DNA of 64,000 nucleotides from Sphingobium sp. BYY-5. Lineage in GTDB: Bacteria; Pseudomonadota; Alphaproteobacteria; Sphingomonadales; Sphingomonadaceae. Under the pieces are notes generated by a model that saw nothing but the letters and a program-made list of their open reading frames with translations, ran no database searches and was not told the origin of the DNA. Below are positions 1 through 6,838 of this stretch, piece by piece; position 1 is the first letter of the stretch; each line of letters starts with the position of its first letter. The DNA is taken from contig NZ_JALEBH010000002.1 in assembly GCF_022758885.1 (NCBI RefSeq), forward strand, positions 1-64,000. Direction: 5' to 3'. The translations under genes and the position numbers were made by a program.

Positions 1-1
1 C

Positions 2-349
2 TTTTCGTTGCTCAGCATGGCGATGATCAGCGGCACCCATTTCGGGATGCACAGCATCGCGGGGATATTCTACCCCAGCGCGATCCGCGCGAACGGCGCC
101 GGCTGGGCCACGTCCGTTGCGAAGATCGGCTCCATCTTCGCGCCCTTGCTGGGCGGCTACCTGCTCGCGACGAACATGCCGCCGCGTTTTCTCTTCGTGC
201 TGCTTGCGATCACCCCGTTGCTTTCGGCCGTTTCGCTCGCCTTTCTTGCCCGCACGCACAGCCGCCGTTCGACATCCGCGACGGCGCCGATGCCTCCATC
301 CACCGATCATGATGTCTTTACGGCCCAGGCCGTGACGACGAAGCCTTAG
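2..349 (+). CDS. MFS transporter, AAHS-type, C-terminal fragment (cut by window edge)
   Basis: This is the last ~115 residues of a major facilitator protein whose start lies before the window; the frame is open to the first bases. It carries the last four or so membrane segments, with the run GMHSIAGIFYP followed by a GAGWATSVAKIGS stretch and a GG motif. That pattern is typical of the aromatic acid:H+ symporter (AAHS) family, which includes the 2,4-D transporter TfdK and several lignin-aromatic permeases. The next gene starts 12 bases downstream on the same strand, so it probably heads an operon with the dioxygenase. The link to an aromatic or phenoxy acid substrate is inference from family and neighbour. 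Confidence 0.75.
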   Translation, partial: FSLLSMAMISGTHFGMHSIAGIFYPSAIRANGAGWATSVAKIGSIFAPLLGGYLLATNMPPRFLFVLLAITPLLSAVSLAFLARTHSRRSTSATAPMPPSTDHDVFTAQAVTTKP

Positions 350-361
350 AAGGAACTGCAC

Positions 362-1276
362 ATGGCTTTGACCGCAACACCCATCACGCCGCGCTTTGGC
401 GCTGAACTGTCCGGCCTCGATATAAGCAAGCCGCTCGATCCGGCGGATTTCGCCGCGATCCTCGACGCGATGAACCAGTGGGGTGTGTGCGTGTTTCGTA
501 AGACCGGACTCGACAACGCATCGCATATCGCCTTCAGCCGCCATTTCGGCCATCTGGAGACCGCTCCACTGGTAAAGAACCGCCCGCGTCGCCATCCCGA
601 CCATGCGGAAATCTTCGACGCCAGCAACCTGACCCCGGCGGGCGAGATTCTGGTCGATCAGAATATGGTCCTGCACAAGAAAGGCGACCGGTTGTGGCAC
701 ACCGATTCTTCGTTCATGGACTTGCGGTCGGCCTATTCCCTCCTGCTCGCCTACGAAGTGCCCAAGGAAGGGGGGCTGACCTATTTCGCCGACATGCGAT
801 CGGCCTATGAGGACCTGCCCACCGATATCCGGGCCAAGGTCGATCATATGGAGGCGGAACATTCGCTGTGGTATTCGCGGATGCTTGCCGGCTTTCCGAT
901 TACGGAAGAAGAAATCGATGGACGCCCGAAGGCGCGCCAGCCCATGTCGATCCGGCAGGACGCGACCGGTCGCAAGGCGATCTATATCGGCAGCCATGCG
1001 GTGGATGTCGTTGGCCTGCCCCGTTCGGAGGGGCAGGAACTGATCCGATATCTGATCGCGTTCGCGACCCAGCCGCAATATATATTCGGCGTCTCTTATG
1101 AACCGGGGGACCTTGTAATCTGGGACAATCTGGCGACCATGCACCGCGGCGGCGACTTCGACATCTTCAACGAACGGCGTGACATGCGGCGTACGACCGT
1201 GCGCGAAGGCGCGGCGCCGGACCAGGCTGATGATCCGTTCACCGCCTATTTCTCCGCCTCGACTCCTACGAACTGA
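362..1276 (+). CDS. TauD/TfdA-family Fe(II)/2-oxoglutarate dioxygenase, phenoxyalkanoate-dioxygenase-like
   Basis: 304 residues, the usual size for TfdA, RdpA and SdpA. These enzymes use 2-oxoglutarate and O2 to hydroxylate and cleave substrates such as phenoxyalkanoate herbicides, taurine or sulfate esters. The iron triad is visible as His113-x-Asp115 (in WHTDSSF) and His261 (in DNLATMHRG). The 2-oxoglutarate arginine is in the RRTTV stretch (Arg276/277), and Thr140 sits in the GGLTYF motif. H113/D115 match the numbering I recall for TfdA. The start ATG follows AGAAGGAACTGC. It sits behind an AAHS transporter, as tfdA-type genes often do, and ahead of a 2-hydroxyacid dehydrogenase. The exact substrate is unknown; other TauD-clade oxygenases cannot be excluded. 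Confidence 0.85.
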   Translation: MALTATPITPRFGAELSGLDISKPLDPADFAAILDAMNQWGVCVFRKTGLDNASHIAFSRHFGHLETAPLVKNRPRRHPDHAEIFDASNLTPAGEILVDQNMVLHKKGDRLWHTDSSFMDLRSAYSLLLAYEVPKEGGLTYFADMRSAYEDLPTDIRAKVDHMEAEHSLWYSRMLAGFPITEEEIDGRPKARQPMSIRQDATGRKAIYIGSHAVDVVGLPRSEGQELIRYLIAFATQPQYIFGVSYEPGDLVIWDNLATMHRGGDFDIFNERRDMRRTTVREGAAPDQADDPFTAYFSASTPTN

Positions 1277-1285
1277 GCTGTCGCA

Positions 1286-2260
1286 ATGTCTGAAAGACCC
1301 CGGATATTGGTCACGCGCAAATGGCCGGATCGTGTCGAGGCGCTAATCGCGGAACGGTATGATGCCACCTTCAGCGATGACGATGTGCCGCTGACCGAGG
1401 CGCAGCTTGTCGCCGCGATGCGGGACTATGACGCGATTTGCCCTACCATCACCGATAGGCTGAACGCCGGCATTCTGGGGGTGGAGGGGCGGCGTGCGCG
1501 GATCATCGCCAACTATGGTGCCGGCTTCGAACATATCGACATGGCGGCGGCACGGGCGGCGGGCATGATCGTGACCAATACGCCGGGCGTGCTGACGGAT
1601 GCGACCGCGGATCTCGCGATCACGCTGATGCTGATGACATCCCGTCGCGCGGGCGAGGGCGAACGCGAATTGCGAGCGGGCGAATGGACCGGCTGGCGGC
1701 CCACCCATTTGCTGGGCACCAGCCTTCGGGGCAAGACGCTGGGGCTGGTGGGCTTCGGTCGGATCGCGCAGGCGACGGCGGAGCGCGCTCGCTTCGGCTT
1801 TGGCATGGACATTGTGTATTTCTCGCGTCGTCGGGGGGCGGAAGAGGATTTGCAGCGTTTGGACGCACGCTACTTTGCTTCGCTGCCGGACATGGTGGAG
1901 CAGTGTGATTTCGTATCACTGCATATTCCCGGTGGAGCGGAAACACGCAACATGATCGATGCTGACTTGTTGGCCCGGATGCCGGCACACGCAATATTAA
2001 TCAATACGGCGCGCGGCGATGTGGTCGATGAAGATGCGCTGATTGATGCGCTGAACGATGGTCGTATAGCCGGCGCGGGCCTGGACGTCTTTGCCGGTGA
2101 ACCCAATGTCTCGCAGCGCCTGCTGGATGCACCCAATTGCGTGCTGCTGCCGCATCTGGGCAGCGCAACGCGCGAGACGCGCGAGGCGATGGGTATGCGT
2201 GCGCTCGCCAATCTTGACGATTGGCGCGAAGGGAGAGTTCCCAGGGACAGCCTGGAATGA
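1286..2260 (+). CDS. D-isomer-specific 2-hydroxyacid dehydrogenase (glyoxylate/hydroxypyruvate reductase type)
   Basis: 324 residues with the complete family layout. The Rossmann glycine motif is in GLVGFGRIA (about residues 153-161). The catalytic Arg243 is in INTARGDVVDE, Glu272 in DVFAGEP and His290 in LLPHLGSAT. This subfamily reduces glyoxylate to glycolate or hydroxypyruvate to D-glycerate with NAD(P)H in the cytoplasm. It lies 9 bases after the dioxygenase and overlaps the kinase gene by ATGA, so all three are co-transcribed. A TfdA-type cleavage of a phenoxyacetate releases glyoxylate, so a glyoxylate-handling enzyme here would make sense, but that is inference. Confidence 0.88.
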   Translation: MSERPRILVTRKWPDRVEALIAERYDATFSDDDVPLTEAQLVAAMRDYDAICPTITDRLNAGILGVEGRRARIIANYGAGFEHIDMAAARAAGMIVTNTPGVLTDATADLAITLMLMTSRRAGEGERELRAGEWTGWRPTHLLGTSLRGKTLGLVGFGRIAQATAERARFGFGMDIVYFSRRRGAEEDLQRLDARYFASLPDMVEQCDFVSLHIPGGAETRNMIDADLLARMPAHAILINTARGDVVDEDALIDALNDGRIAGAGLDVFAGEPNVSQRLLDAPNCVLLPHLGSATRETREAMGMRALANLDDWREGRVPRDSLE

Positions 2261-3153
2261 TTGCCCGGATCGACGACTTGATCGCGGCGGAGCGCCTGCC
2301 ATCCACTTATGCCGCAACGGTTGATCGCTGGTGGCGGCCTTTGGCCGGACGAATCGCGCAATGGCGGGCTGACGCCGGGCATATATTGATCGTCGGGATC
2401 AACGGCGCGCAGGGCAGTGGAAAATCGACCCTGTGCCGCTTCCTCGAAGCCGCCCTGTTGCCGGAATATGGTTTGTCCGCTGTCACTGTGTCGCTTGACG
2501 ACCTGTATCTGCCATTGGTCGATCGCGAACGGATCGCGCACGAAATCCATCCGCTGTTCCGCACGCGCGGCATTCCTGGGACACATGATGTCGCGCTGGG
2601 CATCTCGATCCTCGATGATCTTGCCGTCGGGCGGGAAGTGCTGGTCCCGCGTTTCAGCAAAGCATTGGACGACCGGTTACCTCAATCCGACTGGGTGCTG
2701 CATCCGGGTCACGCCGATGTCATATTGTTCGAAGGATGGTGCGTGGGCGCCCGCCCGCAGGATGCGGCCAACCTGGGCACGCCATTGAACGCGCTGGAAG
2801 CCGAAGCCGATCCGGAAGGCGTCTGGCGTCGACATGTGAACGCGGCTCTCCAGGGCTCCTATGCGCAATGGTTTTCCCGCATCGATCGACTGGTGATGTT
2901 GAAACCGCCTTCGTTCGACGATGTGTTGCGCAACCGTCTGCTTCAGGAACAGAAGCTGCGTATCGTCGCGTCCGATGCCCCGGGTATCATGGACGACGAC
3001 GCGGTACGTCGTTTCGTGAGCCATTATGAACGGTTGACGCGACATATGTTCGCCGACCTGCCGGTGCGGGCGGATATCCTGTTCGAACTCGATACGCAGC
3101 AGAACATAATTTCCCGCCAGTGCTCTGCGCGCCCACATCGAGCGGAAATTTGA
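2257..3153 (+). CDS. P-loop kinase of the D-glycerate 3-kinase family
   Basis: 298 residues from the ATG at 2257, which overlaps the dehydrogenase stop as ATGA; an upstream in-frame TTG at 2221 is inside the dehydrogenase gene and less likely. Walker A is GINGAQGSGKST (about residues 48-59), followed by SLDDLYLP, the RGIPGTHD motif, PRFSKALDDR and a Walker B-like VILFEGWCVG. This order matches plant-type glycerate 3-kinase and the bacterial/yeast YggC/Tda10 relatives, which make 3-phosphoglycerate from D-glycerate. With the upstream hydroxypyruvate/glyoxylate-reductase-like enzyme it gives a plausible route of C2/C3 hydroxyacids into central metabolism. Uridine-kinase-like activity on another substrate is the alternative. 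Confidence 0.8.
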   Translation: MIARIDDLIAAERLPSTYAATVDRWWRPLAGRIAQWRADAGHILIVGINGAQGSGKSTLCRFLEAALLPEYGLSAVTVSLDDLYLPLVDRERIAHEIHPLFRTRGIPGTHDVALGISILDDLAVGREVLVPRFSKALDDRLPQSDWVLHPGHADVILFEGWCVGARPQDAANLGTPLNALEAEADPEGVWRRHVNAALQGSYAQWFSRIDRLVMLKPPSFDDVLRNRLLQEQKLRIVASDAPGIMDDDAVRRFVSHYERLTRHMFADLPVRADILFELDTQQNIISRQCSARPHRAEI

Positions 3154-3226
3154 TGCTGCATTTTCCAACCTGCAGACCGTAAACGGCCAATCTGGAAATG
3201 CTCCGGCTCTTGCGTGGAGGGGATGC

Positions 3227-5017
3227 TTGTCCGATCATGCTTTGATGAGCGATCCTGCAAATCCCCGCCCAAGCCCTCCTGACTGCTATACGAGCATCAT
3301 TTATTTCCACGGCATGGGGACGCCCAAACGCTATGAAGAACTCAGCCGGATTCTGGAGACGCTAGATCGTTATGGCAGCGGTCACGAAGCGGACAAGCAT
3401 GGTGCGCTGCGTGGCCAATCCGTGGGTGTGGAAACATCACGTGTCGGAGCAGATGAACCGATAAATTTTCTACGCTTCGGACGGATCAAGATTGGATCGG
3501 GGCAACATAAATCGACGCTGCTCGGTCGGTATCGGCTTTACGAGAATTACTGGAGTCCGGCCGCTGCCGGAGCCGTGTCGGCGATAGGGGTGTTTCTGTG
3601 GTTCCTGACTCAGGCTTTCCATCCGTTTAGCGTGTTATGCAAGCCATGGCGGGCGCATCAGCGCTTGAAGCGCGCCTATCTCAGCCGGATGTTTTATGAC
3701 AGAGGCACCATGCCGGCGCTTCGTTTTCGCCAGTTGGCAAAACTCTATCGCGACTTCGAAGGTCTTGGCGCGCGGCGGCAATTCTTCGAGGGCCGGTTCA
3801 GGCAGTTTCAACGCATGATTTCGGAAAGATATGCCCGCGACGAGCAAGCGAGAAGGGATCTGCAAACCCTTGCTTTTCAATGGCGCAATCAATTCCTTGT
3901 CGCCCAGATAGCGCTCGCTTTGCTTTCCGCGACCCTTATTGCAGGGGCTGCGGGTCTGGCCGTTGGCGTCCTATATCTGGGCGCATTCCTCACCGTATAT
4001 TTGGGAGCGGAATTGCCGTCATTGATTGTGCTGGTCGATCGCGCCGGAGAAATACCCGCTTGGGTAAATTTTGCGGCCATTGCCATAATGGCCTTCTTTG
4101 GTTTTCAGTTGCGTAAATTCCTCGAGTTGTTTCTGTCGGACGTTGTATTCTGGACGACCACCTTTGAAAAGGACGTTCGATACAGGAAGCGTCGAGAAAT
4201 CCTTGCTGCGAGTGAGGATATATTAATGCACGTCATCGCTGACGCCAAATGTGATCGCATCGTCGTCGTCGGGCATAGCCTGGGTACGGCGATCGCCTAT
4301 CAGACCCTGCTGGACGTTGGACGTCGAATGAAGGCAAGCCGGGAGTCAGGCGTGGCCCAGCCCACGCGATATGACGGGCTTCGTAAAATCTCGCATTTCA
4401 TAACGCTTGGCAGTCCCATCGACCGGATCAACTACTTCTTTCAACTGACTTTTAGCCGTTACCACCGGTTCAACAGGGTAGCCGACGAATTGATGGGGCG
4501 ATCGTCAGACCTTCCGTTCAAAATGGACAATGTAGCGCCCAACGCAGGCAGGCAGATCATCCGATGGATCAATGTGCGCGATCCGGCCGATCCGATCGCG
4601 AGCCGATTATTCTCACCGCGTGGCACCATTCCTAACCGCCATGAGATTCAGGAAGTTTCCATTTCCAGCAGTCATGTTCCGAGTCCTGGCGGGGCGCATA
4701 CCGGCTATTTTGAGTCTGAACTCGCTGCGAAGATTTTATATGATGCGTGCATCCTCGGTCGCGAGACACTTCAACTTCAGACGGCACGACCGGCTTGGTC
4801 CCATATGATGGGTAATGGTCTGCGCCGTTTGAGTTGGGGGGTGGCGCTGTCGATTATTTGGTCGATCGTTATCGGTGCGGTTGGGTACGTCCTGGGGTCC
4901 AGCATCTGGATGACGATCGGACAAAGTGCCTGTTTTGGACTTATCGTCCTATTCACAATGATCTGGCTGGTCGGTGGTTTGGTCGACCGTTTCCATGACC
5001 TGACACTGGCCCATTGA
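3227..5017 (+). CDS. membrane-anchored alpha/beta-hydrolase-fold protein, function unknown
   Basis: 596 residues. An early YFHGMGT motif (about residues 26-32) resembles an oxyanion-hole region, and a nucleophile elbow GHSLG occurs near residue 350 in the run VVVGHSLGTAIA. Hydrophobic segments are visible near residues 111-131, 220-265 (two), 275-292 and two more at the C-terminus. The catalytic part therefore probably sits on the cytoplasmic face between membrane hairpins. The start is a TTG at 3227, preceded at the right distance by GGAGGGG; the first in-frame ATG (3245) has no ribosome site at normal spacing. It is a lone gene closed by a hairpin. I do not recognise a characterised homologue; lipase or esterase activity is only a fold-level guess. 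Confidence 0.7.
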   Translation: MSDHALMSDPANPRPSPPDCYTSIIYFHGMGTPKRYEELSRILETLDRYGSGHEADKHGALRGQSVGVETSRVGADEPINFLRFGRIKIGSGQHKSTLLGRYRLYENYWSPAAAGAVSAIGVFLWFLTQAFHPFSVLCKPWRAHQRLKRAYLSRMFYDRGTMPALRFRQLAKLYRDFEGLGARRQFFEGRFRQFQRMISERYARDEQARRDLQTLAFQWRNQFLVAQIALALLSATLIAGAAGLAVGVLYLGAFLTVYLGAELPSLIVLVDRAGEIPAWVNFAAIAIMAFFGFQLRKFLELFLSDVVFWTTTFEKDVRYRKRREILAASEDILMHVIADAKCDRIVVVGHSLGTAIAYQTLLDVGRRMKASRESGVAQPTRYDGLRKISHFITLGSPIDRINYFFQLTFSRYHRFNRVADELMGRSSDLPFKMDNVAPNAGRQIIRWINVRDPADPIASRLFSPRGTIPNRHEIQEVSISSSHVPSPGGAHTGYFESELAAKILYDACILGRETLQLQTARPAWSHMMGNGLRRLSWGVALSIIWSIVIGAVGYVLGSSIWMTIGQSACFGLIVLFTMIWLVGGLVDRFHDLTLAH

Positions 5018-5052
5018 CCGAAGGGGCCACCCTTCCTAGATTGAGGACAGGC

Positions 5053-5077
5053 TTTGATGGTGCCTTCTACCATCAAA
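5053..5077 (+). terminator. 9-bp hairpin followed by TTATT, likely terminator of the hydrolase gene
   Basis: TTTGATGGT (5053-5061) pairs perfectly with ACCATCAAA (5069-5077) across a 7-base loop and is followed by TTATTG. It lies 36 bases after the hydrolase stop codon, in the convergent gap before the FAD oxidoreductase. Confidence 0.65.
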
Positions 5078-5115
5078 TTATTGTCGTGGCTGGGCGAGGC
5101 CTTGCTGCGCGAGCG

Positions 5116-5145
5116 GAGCCGGTGGAATGTGAGTTCCGCCGGCTC
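5116..5145. terminator. 12-bp hairpin in convergent gap, possible terminator for the FAD oxidoreductase operon
   Basis: GAGCCGGTGGAA (5116-5127) pairs with TTCCGCCGGCTC (5134-5145) with one G-T wobble and a 6-base loop. It lies 26 bases past the stop of the minus-strand FAD oxidoreductase. There is no clear T-run on the minus strand, so intrinsic termination is uncertain. Confidence 0.45.
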
Positions 5146-5171
5146 TTGCCTTCCGACATGTACGGTCCGGG

Positions 5172-6827
5172 CTAATGCTGCGATGACTTGGTCTCGGGAA
5201 GGGACAAGATCTGGTCTTCGGCAAGCAGACGGCTGCGAAGCGCGGCGTAAGGGACGTCCTGCATGGCAATTTTGTCGGCAAGGGCAATGTCCGCCGCTGC
5301 CGCCGCCGATTGCCCCAGGATCATGAAAACCGGTTCCATCCGGATCGAACCATAGGCGATATGGGAAGCGGACAGGGCGACCGGTACAAGCAGATTGGTT
5401 GCCTCTGACCTTTTGGGCACAATCGCATCATAGCTGATCGGATAGGCGCGTTTCGGGCTGACCTCGATATTGCCCTCATTGCGGACAAAGCCGCGGGCAT
5501 CAACGATCCTTTGGGTATTATGGGAATCCATATTATAAGACCCCATGCCGATCGGTCGCGGAGAAGATTTGGCGCCGCGCAGATGGGGTTCAGCCATCAC
5601 GAAATCGGACACCATCCGCCGTGCTTCCCGAACATATATTTCGCGCGGCCAATGGCCATTGGCGATGAACTCATCCTTGCATAAGCCCCAGCGCGACATT
5701 TCGGCGCGTGTTTCTGGGGGCACGCCTGGGTCGTTGGCCATGAACCACATCAGGCCCTGCTGATAGCTGCTATGTTCTCGCATGATCGCGGCCCGCTCCG
5801 CGTCGCTTCCTTCCGGATAGCGGTAGTTCATACCGATATTGTCGAAGGAGAAGGCGCCGTAATTGTTGACGTCCGCCTTGCCGTTCGGAATCCGGTCGAA
5901 CTTTCGGAAGAAATCGCGATATCCAGCATCCATATAGCGTTTCAACAATGCGTAGCTGTTCGGGTCGTAGTCCGCAGGCCGGGATAGCGGTACGCGATTC
6001 TCCGCCACATCGGTCAGGCACATCCGGTAGGTATAGGCCTGGATCTTGGTGTCTGCTGTCCCGTCGGGAGCGGGCGGTTCGCTGCTCACATGTGGCAGCA
6101 GCCCGCTGGAAGGATCGCCGGCTATCCGGTAGGGGTCTATATCCAGGGTGAACTGGTGGTTAGTCGTGTTTGCCAGTTGCACGCCGTTCAACGTTTCGCC
6201 GTAGGTCTTATTCGCTTCCCTCCCCACGGTGAAGCGCACCCCGGCGCTCGCCATCAGATCGCCTTCATAGCTGGCGTCGATGAAAATGCGCCCGGCGAAC
6301 CTGCGGCCAGTGATCGAATGAAAGGCGATCAGGCGGCCATTGCGCATCTCAACTTTCCCCTGCGCGCGGTCGAGCGGCTGGTTGCGCATGATCTCCACGC
6401 CCGCCTGGGCTGCCCAGTCCTCCAAAATGCGCTCGGCGACCTTGGGTTCGAATTGCCACATGGCGTCGCCATCGATGAAATTTTCCGCGCGTTCTGGACG
6501 CTTGGCGAATGTCCATGCGCGCGGATCATCATAGTAGCGCTTTACCTTGCGATAAAATTCGCGGGACAATCCCCCGATCGCGCGATGGTTGCCGGTGTCC
6601 GACCAGCTCAGGCCGTTGGTCGTCATTCCGCCAAGATAATCGTCGCGGCATACCAGCGTCGCCGTCCTCCCCAGCCTTCGCGCTTCGATGGCCGCAATCA
6701 CCCCTCCCGCCGTGCAACCATAGATGACGATATCGCTTTCCCGCGTGGAAACAGGGGAGGCGGCAAGGAGGGGAGGCGATAGCAGCAGCATGGGTGCCAT
6801 CGCGATGGCCAGGGAGCGAAGTATCAC
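5172..6827 (-). CDS. exported FAD-dependent oxidoreductase (FAD_oxidored / PF12831-like)
   Basis: 551 residues with an N-terminal signal peptide (hydrophobic residues 5-22, LLAASP). A dinucleotide-binding motif DIVIYGCTAGGVIAA follows (glycine-rich core at about residues 37-42), then the LGGMTTNGL stretch typical of this FAD family and a C-terminal GQSAAAAADIA helix. The substrate of the family is poorly defined; members often sit beside polysaccharide-utilisation genes. The start is a GTG at 6827, because GAGGAA is well placed before it and overlaps the end of the upstream receptor gene. Only 11 bases separate the two, so translation is probably coupled. It should therefore act in the periplasm on the compound imported by the FecI/FecR-controlled receptor. 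Confidence 0.78.
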   Translation of the reverse strand: MILRSLAIAMAPMLLLSPPLLAASPVSTRESDIVIYGCTAGGVIAAIEARRLGRTATLVCRDDYLGGMTTNGLSWSDTGNHRAIGGLSREFYRKVKRYYDDPRAWTFAKRPERAENFIDGDAMWQFEPKVAERILEDWAAQAGVEIMRNQPLDRAQGKVEMRNGRLIAFHSITGRRFAGRIFIDASYEGDLMASAGVRFTVGREANKTYGETLNGVQLANTTNHQFTLDIDPYRIAGDPSSGLLPHVSSEPPAPDGTADTKIQAYTYRMCLTDVAENRVPLSRPADYDPNSYALLKRYMDAGYRDFFRKFDRIPNGKADVNNYGAFSFDNIGMNYRYPEGSDAERAAIMREHSSYQQGLMWFMANDPGVPPETRAEMSRWGLCKDEFIANGHWPREIYVREARRMVSDFVMAEPHLRGAKSSPRPIGMGSYNMDSHNTQRIVDARGFVRNEGNIEVSPKRAYPISYDAIVPKRSEATNLLVPVALSASHIAYGSIRMEPVFMILGQSAAAAADIALADKIAMQDVPYAALRSRLLAEDQILSLPETKSSQH

Positions 6828-6838
6828 GATGTCGTTCC

